Assembly: GCF_003480915.1 (NCBI RefSeq)
Contig: NZ_QUKD01000003.1
Coordinates: 124,001 to 188,000 of the forward strand
Source of the DNA: Parabacteroides sp. TM07-1AC
GTDB lineage: Bacteria; Bacteroidota; Bacteroidia; Bacteroidales; Tannerellaceae
Reading direction: 5' to 3'
DNA length: 64,000 nucleotides
A program made the position numbers and the translations under genes. Shown one piece after another: positions 46,036-56,438 of the stretch. A model generated the notes under the pieces. The model was not told the DNA's origin. It was given only the letters and a program-made list of their open reading frames with translations, and did no database searches. Numbering within the stretch: the stretch's first letter is position 1; the number at the start of each line of letters is the position of its first letter.

Positions 46036-47715
46036 TTAGAAGTTACGTCCGGTATCCCACCACAAACGAGTTGCCTCATTGTCCGGTCCGCTCAACAGGC
46101 TGACAGCTTTTTCAACTTCTGCCGTATTTGCATTTTTATCATTACGCGGGAAACGCAAACGTTTCACAAACTCGCCATTTTCGATACCACCATTTACCGT
46201 GCTGCTATAGTTATTAGCCACCGGGAACAACTTCGGATAACCCGTACGACGGAATTCACTCCATGCTTCCTGACCTTCCGGAAACATAGCAATCCATTTC
46301 TGATTGATGATCTTATGCAACTTTTCTTCATTGGAAGCTGATGGATCCCATTTTACCGTACATTTGTCAATACCTGCAATATTATTTGCCGGATTATGAG
46401 GATCTTCAAAGTTCACAGCTACACCTGTTCCATTTTCAATGTATTTATTGTATGCATCAGCAGAAATTCCATGTTCGTCAAATGAAACTTTAATACCCTG
46501 TTCATACAGTTCCTGGGCACTACCTCCCATATTCCAACCTCTCAGAGCACCTTCTGCACGTAAGAAATAAGCTTCGGCCACCTTCATCCACGGAAGAGCA
46601 TTGGTTATTTGTCCCGGATTAGTCAAATCGGTATTTTTGCTCGATTTGATCATATTGATCGTTGAATACATCTGATAATTAGCCTTATCATCAATCCAGG
46701 TTCCCTGACGGATACCTACATATTCACCGATCTTATTGGTTGGCTTCCCGCTCGCATCTTTGATGTCTTCATCATTGAACCAACCGACAGGAGTAACGTA
46801 AACCGCCAAACGAGGGTCATCGTATCCTTTCAGAATAGAGAGCAAAGAAGCACCTACGCGAATATCATTATATCCGTAGTTAATCTCATTCAACGGATTC
46901 TGTACACTGGCACTTTTTACTTCTACATTATTGTTGCCGGCTACCAGCACACCATATTTATGGCTGACAGCAGCTTCTGCCGTAGTTTTAGCCAACTCCG
47001 GAGCAACCATAGAAATACGCATAGCCAAACGCAAACGTAAGGTATTGGCAAAACGTATCCACTGTTTATGGTCAGCTCCGCAAACAATATCGAAATCAGA
47101 AATACGAGACGCATCTGCACTGCCGGCATCTACGAATTCAGTCAAAGCATCCACACTTTCATTCAATTCCTGAATAAAAGTCTTATACAATGTCTCTACA
47201 TCATCATAAGGAACAGAAGCTCCCCCCTGCATGGCTTGCGTATAAGGTACAGGACCATAAGTATCGACAACACGGTGCATGGCCTCTACACGAATAATTT
47301 TAGCGATAGAGACATAATCCGGTTCTTCTGTAGATTTCAGAATATCACTGATCGGTTTCATTACATATGATTCACCTGCAATAAAAGCCGTTTCATTCCA
47401 GCCTTCATTCATGGCATATGTAGAGTTACAATAGTTACCGCCAAAAGCCGTAGGCACAGCCATATAACCAGAATACAAATCCGCATTCAAGTTCTGCATC
47501 AACTGATATTCATAATGTCTGTTCTGATAATTCAGATAAACGGAAGTTATCGGCTGATTAAAACGGGCGGCAACACCGATTTGATCCGGCCTTAAACCGT
47601 TCGGATTCGTATTGATTTTCTCAAAATCCCCTGTACAAGACACATTTCCCATCAACACGGCAACGGCACACAGAGGTAACATTTTCTTTATTTTCTGGAA
47701 TATATTTCTTTTCAT
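46036..47715 (-). CDS. SusD/RagB-like outer-membrane lipoprotein (SusD-like_2 type)
   Basis: 559 residues. Lipobox MGNVSC (Cys27) followed by TGDFEKINTNPNG, the start typical of the SusD-like_2 family. MHRVVDTYGPVPYTQAM, FANTLRLRLAMRIS, WMKVAEAYFLRAEGALRGWN and QKWIAMFPEGQEAWSEFRRTG are family blocks. It should bind the substrate of the SusC partner encoded 12 bp upstream. Members serve glycan as well as peptide uptake, so the ligand is open. Confidence 0.9.
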   Translation of the reverse strand: MKRNIFQKIKKMLPLCAVAVLMGNVSCTGDFEKINTNPNGLRPDQIGVAARFNQPITSVYLNYQNRHYEYQLMQNLNADLYSGYMAVPTAFGGNYCNSTYAMNEGWNETAFIAGESYVMKPISDILKSTEEPDYVSIAKIIRVEAMHRVVDTYGPVPYTQAMQGGASVPYDDVETLYKTFIQELNESVDALTEFVDAGSADASRISDFDIVCGADHKQWIRFANTLRLRLAMRISMVAPELAKTTAEAAVSHKYGVLVAGNNNVEVKSASVQNPLNEINYGYNDIRVGASLLSILKGYDDPRLAVYVTPVGWFNDEDIKDASGKPTNKIGEYVGIRQGTWIDDKANYQMYSTINMIKSSKNTDLTNPGQITNALPWMKVAEAYFLRAEGALRGWNMGGSAQELYEQGIKVSFDEHGISADAYNKYIENGTGVAVNFEDPHNPANNIAGIDKCTVKWDPSASNEEKLHKIINQKWIAMFPEGQEAWSEFRRTGYPKLFPVANNYSSTVNGGIENGEFVKRLRFPRNDKNANTAEVEKAVSLLSGPDNEATRLWWDTGRNF

Positions 47716-47727
47716 AATAACTAGCTA

Positions 47728-50700
47728 TTAAAATGTTACTTTTACATTGATACCATAACTACGAGAAGTCGGAAGACCGAAAGTATCGAATCCACCCCAG
47801 GCATTATCTGTAGAAACAGAAGCATCCGGATCGTGCGGAGAATTTTTCTTGAAGAAGAACAAATTACGTCCGACCAATGACAAATTCAAGTTCTTTGATA
47901 CACCTAATAAATTACGGAATGTATACCCCAAAGAAACTTCACGCAAACGGAAATTTGTTGCTGAGTAAGTATATTCGCTGTTACACTTATCCTTTCCGGC
48001 TACAGCTGAATAATAAGTCTGAGCATCGATCTTCTGTCCGTTACCCACGTCTACACCACCGTTATCACGAGCATCGGCAGTAGTTTCTGTTACACCATAG
48101 CTGTCCAGATAACTCTGTGTCATACCGATCGTATTGCCACCAATCTTTCCGTCGATCAGGAAATAAAAAGAAAAATCTTTATAAGTAATCGTGTTACCCC
48201 AACCTAATTGCCAGTCAGGATTTACATTTCCAAGATATTCCTGTGTATCGCTCTTAACAGGTACACCGCTTTCGTTCAATTTTACAGAACCGTCTTCGTT
48301 ACGCAATAACTTATAACCGTAAATATCACCGAAAGAACCTCCTTCTTTCAACATAAAACGGAAACCGGAACCACTACCGATCTGTACACCGTCAGCAAGA
48401 CGAGAGTCTAATTCTTTGATTTTATTATGGTTGTACGACATATTCAGCTCAGTCTTCCAGCTCCAGTCTTTTGCAAAATCCCAACGATAACTTGCAGAAG
48501 CTTCAAAACCCTGGTTTTCAATATTACCGGCATTGATATAATAACTTGAATATCCGGAAGCCAACGGAGCAGCTATTGAGAAATACTGATTCTTGTTGTT
48601 GGTCTTATAATAAGTAACATCAAAATTGAAGCGATTATCAAACATAGCCAAATCAACACCAAATTCCATAGAATGCATCTTTTCCGGTTTCATTTCCGTA
48701 AACGGTTCGCTGGTATTCGGTTCCAATGCACCTAAGTTGATACCATCCAACGGATAGGTAATGTATGCAGGTACATCATTACCTACTACTGAATAAGAAG
48801 CACGGAATTTTAACAAATTAATCTTCTCACCCATCGGGATCATTTCATTTAACAAGGCTGTTACACCCACAGACGGATAAAAATAAGAGAAGTTGTTCGT
48901 ATAAGCCAACGTAGAAGACCAGTCGTTACGGCCGGTAACATCCAAATAAATCATTCCGTTAAAACCGAACTGAACTGTACCGAAAACAGAGTTCAGACGT
49001 TTACGAGGATTGCTTGTACGCTGATTACCATTACCGGCAATATTTTCAGGTACAAAATAGTTCGCTTCGAGCAAACCTAACTTATCACTATCCAAAATAG
49101 AATTCTGAACCTTCGAATCCATAAAGCTTGTACCCAAAGAAGCATTCAATTCCCACTTTTCGTCCCAGGTTTTATTGAAATTGACCATAAAGTCCCCATA
49201 GAACTGTTTGGCATCAAAGCGTTCCTGACGATAACGGCCTTTACCACCCGGAGCCCATGTAGTCGTTGTGGTAGCATACCATTTGCGTTCGAATCTGTCG
49301 AATGTATTATCTACGCTCAAACGCCCCTGTACATTCAGGTAATCAGTAATTTTCAGCTTTGCAGTAGCAGAAGCCATAATACGATCACGTTTTTCTTTAG
49401 AAGTGATACGGTTCAACACCCAGTATGGATTGGCAGTGAAGTCGTCCAACGGAGTATACCAGTTCTGGGCATTCCAGTTCTTTGTTCCATCGAATACTTC
49501 GAAATTATTCTTATAATAGTCCCAATCACCATTAGCAGGGAATGTATAAGCACCTGTCAATGCATTATTATAAGTACCTCCGTGAGGACGGTTTGAAGCT
49601 TTCTGAGTTATATAAGACAAAGTAGCATCAATTGTCAATCTGTCCTGGAACAACTTGAATGATTCACGGGCAGTCATGTTATGACGATAGAATGTATTTT
49701 CCGGCATCATACCGATAGCAGACGTGTTCGCATATGAAAGGAAACTCTGAGCCTTTTCCGTACCGCCGTTAATCGTAACAGAGTTGATATAGGTCGAACC
49801 GACACGGAAGAAATCATTCAACCGATCTTTAGCTTTTGAATCGTTATCCGCAATTTTTTCACCCCAGCTCATAGCACTCAGTTGATCACCAGTTTTCACA
49901 GCTCCGTAACGTCCCTGTAACTTCGGTGCTGTTAACGGAGTTTCCAATGTGATATTAGAAGAGAAATCGACTCTGGCTGCACCTTCACGACCTTTCTTTG
50001 TCGTAATCATAATAACACCATTAGCCGCCATACTACCATACAATGCTGCTGCTGACGCTCCTTTCAAAACGTTCATACTTGCAATATCATCCGGGTTCAA
50101 GTTAGATAAGGCATCACCTCCGTCACGACCTTCATATTCCCCGGCCTGCTGCGTTGTCTTCGGATTGTTCATCGGCATACCGTCGATCACGATCAACGGC
50201 TGGTTATTACCATACACTGATTTATTACCACGTAAGATAATCTTAGAAGAACCACCCGCACCCGTAGAGTTCGGAGTAATAACCAAACCTGCAGTTTTAC
50301 CCTGCAAAGCATTGATCATATTCGCATCTTTCGCACGAGTTAATTCCTGATTACTTACCTGCTGGGTTGCATATGTCAACGATTTAGCTTTACGCTGAAT
50401 ACCCATAGCAGTAACAACAACTTCTTCGATCTTCTCCGAATCGGAAATCATATCTACATTAATAACAGTACGGTCGCCGACAACTTCTTCAACCGACATC
50501 ATTCCTATGTAAGAAAACTCAATAGTTGCATTGTCACCAACCGTCAACGTATACTTTCCATCCAAATCGGTAACCGTTCCGTTTGTCGTTCCTTTTTCAA
50601 CGACATTACATCCAATCAACGGCATATTTACCTCTTTTTCCATAACGACACCGCTTACTGTCTTTTGTGCCCAAAGCACATTTGTACATATTCCTATGCA

Positions 50701-50733
50701 GAATAGTACTAACATAACAAAGCTCCTTCTCAT
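47728..50733 (-). CDS. SusC/RagA-family TonB-dependent transporter
   Basis: 1001 residues from ATG 50731-50733 (MRRSFVMLVLFC, a normal signal peptide); a GTG start at 50781 would add 16 residues ahead of it and looks wrong. A carboxypeptidase-regulatory-like domain (VSGVVMEKEVNMPLIGCNVV) directly follows the signal, then the plug (EVVVTAMGIQRKAKSLTYA, NALQGKTAGLVITPN) and barrel ending SYGINVKVTF. It has no STN domain, so control is not by FecR contact, unlike the first locus. Upstream lie a predicted promoter and two palindromic operator-like sites. Confidence 0.92.
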   Translation of the reverse strand: MRRSFVMLVLFCIGICTNVLWAQKTVSGVVMEKEVNMPLIGCNVVEKGTTNGTVTDLDGKYTLTVGDNATIEFSYIGMMSVEEVVGDRTVINVDMISDSEKIEEVVVTAMGIQRKAKSLTYATQQVSNQELTRAKDANMINALQGKTAGLVITPNSTGAGGSSKIILRGNKSVYGNNQPLIVIDGMPMNNPKTTQQAGEYEGRDGGDALSNLNPDDIASMNVLKGASAAALYGSMAANGVIMITTKKGREGAARVDFSSNITLETPLTAPKLQGRYGAVKTGDQLSAMSWGEKIADNDSKAKDRLNDFFRVGSTYINSVTINGGTEKAQSFLSYANTSAIGMMPENTFYRHNMTARESFKLFQDRLTIDATLSYITQKASNRPHGGTYNNALTGAYTFPANGDWDYYKNNFEVFDGTKNWNAQNWYTPLDDFTANPYWVLNRITSKEKRDRIMASATAKLKITDYLNVQGRLSVDNTFDRFERKWYATTTTTWAPGGKGRYRQERFDAKQFYGDFMVNFNKTWDEKWELNASLGTSFMDSKVQNSILDSDKLGLLEANYFVPENIAGNGNQRTSNPRKRLNSVFGTVQFGFNGMIYLDVTGRNDWSSTLAYTNNFSYFYPSVGVTALLNEMIPMGEKINLLKFRASYSVVGNDVPAYITYPLDGINLGALEPNTSEPFTEMKPEKMHSMEFGVDLAMFDNRFNFDVTYYKTNNKNQYFSIAAPLASGYSSYYINAGNIENQGFEASASYRWDFAKDWSWKTELNMSYNHNKIKELDSRLADGVQIGSGSGFRFMLKEGGSFGDIYGYKLLRNEDGSVKLNESGVPVKSDTQEYLGNVNPDWQLGWGNTITYKDFSFYFLIDGKIGGNTIGMTQSYLDSYGVTETTADARDNGGVDVGNGQKIDAQTYYSAVAGKDKCNSEYTYSATNFRLREVSLGYTFRNLLGVSKNLNLSLVGRNLFFFKKNSPHDPDASVSTDNAWGGFDTFGLPTSRSYGINVKVTF

Positions 50734-50835
50734 ACAGACAATTTGTTTAGGTTCAACAATAGATAATTTTTCATAATACACTTTTTAAAACGAGTTAAAT
50801 ATTAACACTTAAACAGTATATTCAAATAAACGAAC

Positions 50836-50854
50836 TTAGTTCTACAAGAACTAA
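50836..50854. promoter_or_regulatory. Palindromic operator-like site downstream of the susC promoter
   Basis: TTAGTTCTACAAGAACTAA: perfect 8-bp half-sites around a 3-nt centre, lying 12 bp past the -7 box, about where transcription begins. The position suits a repressor. A 16-of-19 match occurs at 51005-51023. Confidence 0.6.
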
Positions 50855-50866
50855 TATACATTACCG

Positions 50867-50874
50867 CAAACGTA
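50867..50874 (-). promoter_or_regulatory. Predicted -7 element for the second susC gene
   Basis: TACGTTTG on the minus strand fits TAnnTTTG, about 134 bp upstream of the chosen ATG. No -33 TTTG is seen, which would suit a regulated promoter. Confidence 0.5.
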
Positions 50875-51004
50875 ATCTATTTATTTCATTATTACACCAT
50901 TCTTATACTTAAAAATCGATTTTCACACTTGTTAATTAACTTATTTTAAGCCCTATTATATTAATATTAAGCCTGAATTATTCCTTTTCAACTAACAAAA
51001 TGAC

Positions 51005-51023
51005 ACAGTTCTTGTAGGACTAA
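51005..51023. promoter_or_regulatory. Second operator-like site between susC and dgt
   Basis: ACAGTTCTTGTAGGACTAA matches the site at 50836-50854 at 16 of 19 positions in palindromic register. It lies 130 bp upstream of the susC -7 box and 53 bp upstream of the dgt -7 box. Confidence 0.5.
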
Positions 51024-51075
51024 TCCCTTTTTGATGAAAATCAATCCATAACTTAGATAATAATTACATTTTTCC

Positions 51076-51083
51076 TACCTTTG
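51076..51083 (+). promoter_or_regulatory. Predicted -7 element for dgt
   Basis: TACCTTTG, a full TAnnTTTG match 24 bp upstream of the dgt ATG. Confidence 0.5.
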
Positions 51084-51107
51084 TCGTGACTACATCAATA
51101 TAAGACT

Positions 51108-52433
51108 ATGAACTGGACCCAATTATTATCAGGCAAACGCTTTGGAATGGAAGAGTATCACGAACGCAAACACGAACGTACGGACTTCCAGCGGGATTAT
51201 GACCGTTTGATTTTCTCATCCCCTTTCCGCAGGCTGCAAAACAAGACGCAGGTATTCCCTCTTCCGGGAAGCATCTTCGTCCACAACCGTTTGACACATA
51301 GCCTGGAAGTATCCTGTGTAGGCCGTTCACTGGGTAATAATGTAGCCAAGGGATTGATGCAGAAATATCCGGAGGGAAGCATTAACTTTCCGGAAATAGG
51401 ATCGATTGTTTCGGCTGCCTGCCTGGCACACGATATGGGAAATCCGCCGTTCGGACATTCAGGCGAGAGAGCCATTTCTGCTTATTTCCTGGAAGGAAAT
51501 GGAAGCCATTTGGAAGACGAGATACGTTCTGCCGGAGGACGTTGGGAAGATTTTCTTCATTTTGAAGGGAATGCCAATGCAATACGATTGCTGACCCACC
51601 AGTTTATCGGTCGTAGGAAGGGCGGTTTTGCTTTGACATACAGCACACTCGCCTCTATTGTCAAATATCCGTATGCCTCCGTTTATTCGGGTAAAAAAGG
51701 GAAGTTCGGCTTTTTCCAGTCGGAGGAAGAAACCTATATGCGTATCGCGACAGAACTGGGGATAAACCGTAATCCGGAAGACAGTAACAAGTTTGTCCGT
51801 TACCCGCTGGTCTATCTGGTGGAAGCTGCCGACGACATCTGCTATCAGATCATGGATATAGAAGATGCCTGCAAACTACATATCCTCACCACGGAAGAAG
51901 CGATCCAGTTACTGCTCAACTTCTTTGAAGGAGAACGCCTGGAGCACATCATCCGCGTCATGAAAATGGTCGACGATACAAACGAGCAGATTGCCTACCT
52001 CCGCTCCTGCATTATCGGGCTCCTGGTAGACGAATGCTCCCGTGTCTTTCTGGAAAATGAAGAAGGTATACTCGACGGCACTTATAATACACCGCTAATA
52101 GAAGAGATCGGCGAACAACCTAAACAGGCTTATGCCACCTGCTCGAAAACAGCTTATAAAAAGATTTACCGTGCCAAGGAAGTATTGGATATAGAACTCG
52201 CCGGTTATCATATCTTCAGCCATCTGATCGACAGCCTGACGGAAGCAGTCATGAACCAAAGCCATGCGTACAGCAAACTGCTATTGCAACGCATTCCGGA
52301 GCAGTATGATACAAATGCACCGACGACTTACGGAAAAATACAATGCGTACTCGACTATATCTCGGGAATGACCGATGTATATGCGCTCGACCTTTACCGG
52401 AAGATCACAGGCATGAGCCTGCCGGCTGTTTAA
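51108..52433 (+). CDS. dgt: Deoxyguanosinetriphosphate triphosphohydrolase
   Basis: 441 residues, HD-domain dNTPase. Metal ligands are in [30 protein letters not shown] and, further on, [35 protein letters not shown] near the start is a dGTPase hallmark. It splits dGTP to deoxyguanosine and tripolyphosphate. Its stop codon overlaps that of the convergent rsgA gene. Confidence 0.93.
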   Translation: MNWTQLLSGKRFGMEEYHERKHERTDFQRDYDRLIFSSPFRRLQNKTQVFPLPGSIFVHNRLTHSLEVSCVGRSLGNNVAKGLMQKYPEGSINFPEIGSIVSAACLAHDMGNPPFGHSGERAISAYFLEGNGSHLEDEIRSAGGRWEDFLHFEGNANAIRLLTHQFIGRRKGGFALTYSTLASIVKYPYASVYSGKKGKFGFFQSEEETYMRIATELGINRNPEDSNKFVRYPLVYLVEAADDICYQIMDIEDACKLHILTTEEAIQLLLNFFEGERLEHIIRVMKMVDDTNEQIAYLRSCIIGLLVDECSRVFLENEEGILDGTYNTPLIEEIGEQPKQAYATCSKTAYKKIYRAKEVLDIELAGYHIFSHLIDSLTEAVMNQSHAYSKLLLQRIPEQYDTNAPTTYGKIQCVLDYISGMTDVYALDLYRKITGMSLPAV

Positions 52434-53362
52434 AAGTCGTCGCGATATTTGCTTTCCTCTTTATCCTCCAGGATACTGAGGTAGCTCTTATAACGGGATT
52501 CGCTGATGTAATGTTCTTCCAATGCCTGTAAGACGGCACATCCCGGCTCATGCCGATGAGAACAGTTACTGAACCGGCAATCTTCAGAGAATTTGAATAT
52601 CTCAGGGAAGTAGTGGGAAATCTCTGCCGTCTCCATCTCGATCGTTCCGAAACCTTTGATACCCGGAGTATCGATCAGATAACCACCATCCGGCAGCGGA
52701 ATCATTTCAGAGAAAGTAGTGGTATGCATTCCCTTATTATGGTATTCAGAAATATCGCCTGTCCGAAGATTCACTCCAGGGACAAGTTTATTTATTATTG
52801 TAGATTTACCGACACCTGAATGACCGGACAAAAGGGTTATCTTATCTTTCAGATCGTCCCGAAGCGCATCAAGCCCTTCCTCAGTCTTGGCACAAAGGGT
52901 GGAACAAGGATAACCGATCGCCGTATACAGATTGATCAGAGCATCCAGATACTCTTTATCTTCCCCTTTATAACGGTCGATCTTATTAAAAACCAACTTG
53001 ACCGGCACACGGTAAGCCTCAGCCGTAGCTAGAAAACGATCGATAAAAACAGTGGTAGTGACCGGATAATTGACCGTCACAATCAACATGGCCTGATCCA
53101 GATTGGCAGCAATAATATGAGATTGTTTGGACAGGTTGGAAGCCCGGCGAATAATGTAATTTTTCCGGTCTTCGATTTTCGTAATGAAGGCAGTACCTTC
53201 ATTATTGATATCGATATCGACCCGGTCGCCAACAGATACCGGATTGGTGCTGCGGATCTCTTTCAAACGGAAGTTCCCTTTCACCTTACTCTCCACATCA
53301 CGTCCGTCATCGGTACGTACGGTATACCAGCTACCTGTATTCTTTATTACCAGTCCCTTCAT
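52430..53362 (-). CDS. rsgA: Ribosome small-subunit GTPase RsgA (YjeQ)
   Basis: 310 residues from the ATG at 53360-53362; a TTG four codons upstream falls inside a repeat and is unlikely. An OB-fold (to about 65) precedes the circularly permuted GTPase: G4 VFNKIDRY, then G1 [16 protein letters not shown], then G3 [10 protein letters not shown] zinc site C-x4-C-x-H-x5-C ([14 protein letters not shown]) ends it. It acts in late 30S subunit maturation. The start codon abuts the heptamer palindrome separating it from frr. Confidence 0.95.
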   Translation of the reverse strand: MKGLVIKNTGSWYTVRTDDGRDVESKVKGNFRLKEIRSTNPVSVGDRVDIDINNEGTAFITKIEDRKNYIIRRASNLSKQSHIIAANLDQAMLIVTVNYPVTTTVFIDRFLATAEAYRVPVKLVFNKIDRYKGEDKEYLDALINLYTAIGYPCSTLCAKTEEGLDALRDDLKDKITLLSGHSGVGKSTIINKLVPGVNLRTGDISEYHNKGMHTTTFSEMIPLPDGGYLIDTPGIKGFGTIEMETAEISHYFPEIFKFSEDCRFSNCSHRHEPGCAVLQALEEHYISESRYKSYLSILEDKEESKYRDDF

Positions 53363-53367
53363 ATCAA

Positions 53368-53448
53368 TTGACAATTGACAGTTGACAATTGACAGTTAAA
53401 AGACAATTAGCTAATTATAACTGTCAACTGTCACTTGTCAACTGTCAA
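53368..53448. repeat. Palindromic GTTGACA heptamer repeat between frr and rsgA
   Basis: Arms 53368-53398 and 53418-53448 are built of TTGACAG/TTGACAA units and are complementary at nearly all positions around an AT-rich loop. It fills the gap between the frr stop and the rsgA ATG. Confidence 0.9.
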
Positions 53449-53453
53449 CTAAT

Positions 53454-54017
53454 TTATACGGTCATTATTTCTTTTTCTTTAGCAGCGTAGAGGTCATCTA
53501 CTCTCTTGATAAACTTATCGTGTATCTTCTGGACTTCTGCCTCAGTATCTTTAGCCACATCTTCAGGAGTACCGTCTGCCTTCACGCTTTTCTTTACCGC
53601 TTCGATGGCATCGCGACGGGCGTTACGAATACTGATCTTAGCTGTTTCAGCCTCCTGTTTGGATTGTTTAGCCAGGTTACGACGGCGTTCCTCCGTCAGC
53701 GGGGGAATACCCAAACGAATAATTTCACCGTTATTTTCCGGAGTGATACCGACTTCCGAGTTCAGGATCGCTTTTTCAATTTCTTTGATAAGAGGTTTTT
53801 CCCAAGGAGTGATAATAATCGTCTTTGCGTCCGGGGTATTCACTGATGCCACGTTTGAAAGTGGAACAAGACTTCCGTAATAAGGGACTTTCACTCCGTC
53901 AAGAATTTTCGGATTCGCCTTTCCGGCACGGATATGAGCTAACTGTTCGTCAAGATAATCGATTGCGAACGACATTTTCTCTTCTGCTGACTTTACATAC
54001 TGCTTGATATCTGCCAT
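53454..54017 (-). CDS. frr: Ribosome recycling factor
   Basis: 187 residues, full length. [44 protein letters not shown] and [20 protein letters not shown] are the family blocks; the tail is the long helix ending [15 protein letters not shown]. With EF-G it splits post-termination ribosomes. In most bacteria it directly follows pyrH; here about 9.9 kb intervene and frr has its own strong promoter. Confidence 0.97.
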   Translation of the reverse strand: MADIKQYVKSAEEKMSFAIDYLDEQLAHIRAGKANPKILDGVKVPYYGSLVPLSNVASVNTPDAKTIIITPWEKPLIKEIEKAILNSEVGITPENNGEIIRLGIPPLTEERRRNLAKQSKQEAETAKISIRNARRDAIEAVKKSVKADGTPEDVAKDTEAEVQKIHDKFIKRVDDLYAAKEKEIMTV

Positions 54018-54054
54018 AACTGATTGATATTTTGTTTTCTTTTTTTTCGATAAA

Positions 54055-54085
54055 CAAAAGTACGAAAGTTTTTGAACCTAGCAAA
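54055..54085 (-). promoter_or_regulatory. Strong predicted promoter of frr-rsgA
   Basis: On the minus strand: -33 TTTG (54082-54085), 19-bp spacer, -7 TACTTTTG (54055-54062). This is the best full match to the Bacteroides promoter consensus I found in the window, 37 bp upstream of the frr ATG. Confidence 0.75.
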
Positions 54086-54125
54086 TAAGTAGAAAATGAT
54101 TATTTAGGCTTAATGAAGATCAAAA

Positions 54126-54245
54126 CACTATTAGGGAACGCAGATGACGCAGAATACACAGAGTTACGCAGATTTTTTATTTAATAATCAATATAATCTG
54201 CGTAACTCTGCGCTTTGTCTGCGTATTCTGCGTTCCCTAATAGTG
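54126..54245. repeat. Long palindrome of CGCAGA-type repeats, frr side of the fructan locus
   Basis: Perfect 18-bp ends (CACTATTAGGGAACGCAG and its complement) and further paired internal CGCAGA-rich stretches around an AT-rich centre. The same family occurs at 63797-63916; 25 bp starting ATTAGGGAACGCAG are identical in both. Confidence 0.9.
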
Positions 54246-54293
54246 GCTTTAACATGCCTTCGTTCATTATAAGCCATCATCAACTAAACATAG

Positions 54294-54329
54294 TTTCCAA
54301 GAGGAACAACTACGAGGAAACTGTAATAA
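54294..54329. repeat. Solo copy of the 22-bp repeat unit
   Basis: One unit (TTTCCAAGAGGAAC...CTACGA) plus the tail GGAAACTGTAATAA, matching the end of the array at 21752-21875 over 22 identical bases. It lies just past the MFS gene stop. Confidence 0.75.
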
Positions 54330-54366
54330 GCCGACAAACAACCGATTAGCTCTTTTCCATAAATCC

Positions 54367-55530
54367 TTATTGTTTCAACTTCGGACAAAGGGCCGCCAAA
54401 TACAAAACTCCTATGCCTAATACGATGATTGCTCCCATCTGCGAAGCCATTGCATCGGAAAGGAAACCCATGAAAAGCGGGAAAACCGTTCCACCAAACA
54501 AACCCATAATCATCAGACCGGATATTTCATTCTTGCGCTGCGGCATGGATTGAAGAGCCTGCGCGAAGATGATAGAAAACACATTTGAGTTGCCGAAACC
54601 AATCAGTCCTATACATATATATATGATTTCCTTGCTGTCGAAAAAGGAAAGACCCAACATGGCCGCCAGCATCATCAATACGCTGATACCGAAAAACAGC
54701 TTTGCCGACATCCGCGTCAGTATAAAAGCTCCGAGGAAGCATCCGATGGTACGCAGAATAAAGTACAGACTGGTAGCGAAGGAGGCCTCATGGAGCCCCA
54801 TCCCCAAACGCTCCATCAATATCTTGGGAGCCGTCGTATTTGTACCCACATCGATACCGACATGGCACATGATTCCGACAAAGCACAGCAAGATAAAAGG
54901 TTTACCCAGTAGGGCGAAACATTCGCCAAACGTAGAAGGCTTGCCCTCCGGCTTCTCCTCCTCAATCTGCGTAGCTCCGAGCAGAAAAATGGCAACGACT
55001 GCCACCACCATATAGATGGGGAAAAGTACCCGCCAGCCCAATCCGAAGGAAGGGATGGCCGCCGTAGCTCCCCACATAGCGATATACGGGGCCAGGAAAG
55101 AGGCGATTGCCTTCACAAACTGTCCGAAGGTCAAACTACTGGCCAGCTTGTCACCACTGATTATATTCGACAATAACGGATTCAGCGAAGTCTGCATCAG
55201 TGCGTTACCAATTCCTAACAACGAGAAGGAAAGCAGCATCATCAAATAACCATCACCGAAGATGGGCAAAAGCAGCGAGAAGAAAGTCACAACCAGGCTG
55301 AGCAACACCGTTTTCTTTCGTCCGATACGGTTCATCAACATGCCGGTCGGCACGGAGAAAATCAAGAACCAAAAGAAGACCAGCGAAGGGAAGATATTCG
55401 CTTCCGAGTCCGTCAGATTCAAGTCGGCCTTTACGTAATTGGACGCAATGCCAACCAGGTCTACAAATCCCATGGCAAAGAATGCCAGCATGATAGGGAT
55501 TAGTTTGAGATATAAGCCTTTTCCGTTCAT
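54367..55530 (-). CDS. MFS sugar permease (probable fructose importer)
   Basis: 387 residues from ATG 55528-55530; a TTG two codons upstream is an unlikely start. Twelve membrane segments, with MFS loop motif MNRIGRKKTVLL between segments 2 and 3. It resembles the FucP/GlcP-like sugar:H+ symporters that supply monosaccharide uptake in Bacteroides PULs. Linked to a PfkB kinase and a GH32 enzyme, it should import fructose across the inner membrane. Two bases separate it from the kinase gene. Confidence 0.85.
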   Translation of the reverse strand: MNGKGLYLKLIPIMLAFFAMGFVDLVGIASNYVKADLNLTDSEANIFPSLVFFWFLIFSVPTGMLMNRIGRKKTVLLSLVVTFFSLLLPIFGDGYLMMLLSFSLLGIGNALMQTSLNPLLSNIISGDKLASSLTFGQFVKAIASFLAPYIAMWGATAAIPSFGLGWRVLFPIYMVVAVVAIFLLGATQIEEEKPEGKPSTFGECFALLGKPFILLCFVGIMCHVGIDVGTNTTAPKILMERLGMGLHEASFATSLYFILRTIGCFLGAFILTRMSAKLFFGISVLMMLAAMLGLSFFDSKEIIYICIGLIGFGNSNVFSIIFAQALQSMPQRKNEISGLMIMGLFGGTVFPLFMGFLSDAMASQMGAIIVLGIGVLYLAALCPKLKQ

Positions 55531-55532
55531 AA

Positions 55533-56402
55533 TCAATCTTTATTAGGATAAGGAGGCCATGCGCCTTCCTGCGTACAGACGAAAGCAGCTGTTTCGACTG
55601 CCGTCTGATGGGCTTCGCGCAATGACTTACCGGTTAATACAGAATAGACAAATGCTCCGGAGAAGGAGTCGCCGGCACCCACCGTATCGGCCACCTCCAC
55701 GCGGGGAGTCGGGATAGTAGACACTTCATCGGCTGTATAGATTGAGCTGAAGGCACAACCGGCTGTCAGAACCAGATATTTCAGATTATACATCTGAAGT
55801 ATCTGCCGACAAACCTCATCATCAGAGCCTTCCAGCTTACACATATCGCGAAGCAAGACCAGCTCTTCATCATTAATCTTAAACACATTCGCCTTGTGAA
55901 GCAAGGTTTCAATCAGTTCTTTTGAATAATAGGACTGACGGATATTGATATCGAAAAAGCGCAAAGCGTCTTCGCGGGCATACGACAATAGAGACAGGAT
56001 GGTTTCCTTCGAGGCCTGCGAACGCAAGGCCAGCGTTCCGAAACAGATGGCATCTGCCCTCTTTATCAGGTCGATAGATTCCTGCGTCAGCGGGATATGG
56101 TCCCAGGCTACGCCTTCAATGATGGTGTAAGTCGGGATGCCTTCCTTCAGTTCTACCATGACGCTTCCGGTGGGATATTCCACTGTCCCCAGACTGTTGG
56201 AGATATGATTCTTTTCCAGTTCCTGAACAATCTCCGTTCCGGAAAGGTCATTTCCTACTGCGCTGATGGCGTATCCTTCGGCACCCATCTGGGTGGCATG
56301 ATAGACAAAGTTGATAGGCGCACCGCCTGCTCTTTTTCCTGTTGGCAAAACATCCCATAGGAGTTCGCCGATACCGACTACGATTGGCTTCTTATTTTCC
56401 AT
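55533..56402 (-). CDS. PfkB-family carbohydrate kinase, probable fructokinase
   Basis: 289 residues, complete. Signature 1 region at RAGGAPINFVYHATQMGAEGYAISAVGNDL; signature 2 DTVGAGDSFSGAFVYSVL with the catalytic Asp of GAGD. VVGIGELLWDVLPTGKRAGGAP is characteristic of bacterial fructokinases. It would phosphorylate fructose released by the GH32 enzyme and imported by the MFS permease. Confidence 0.88.
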   Translation of the reverse strand: MENKKPIVVGIGELLWDVLPTGKRAGGAPINFVYHATQMGAEGYAISAVGNDLSGTEIVQELEKNHISNSLGTVEYPTGSVMVELKEGIPTYTIIEGVAWDHIPLTQESIDLIKRADAICFGTLALRSQASKETILSLLSYAREDALRFFDINIRQSYYSKELIETLLHKANVFKINDEELVLLRDMCKLEGSDDEVCRQILQMYNLKYLVLTAGCAFSSIYTADEVSTIPTPRVEVADTVGAGDSFSGAFVYSVLTGKSLREAHQTAVETAAFVCTQEGAWPPYPNKD

Positions 56403-56438
56403 GATATAACTTTTTATGCGTTGACAGATATGTGTGTA

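Noticed and set aside
50734..50781. GTG start extending the second SusC protein by 16 residues
   Set aside because: It puts a charged stretch before an otherwise normal signal peptide that begins at ATG 50733.
54018..54366. Insertion sequence at the fructan-locus edge
   Set aside because: No transposase frame; only palindromic repeats and the frr promoter are present.
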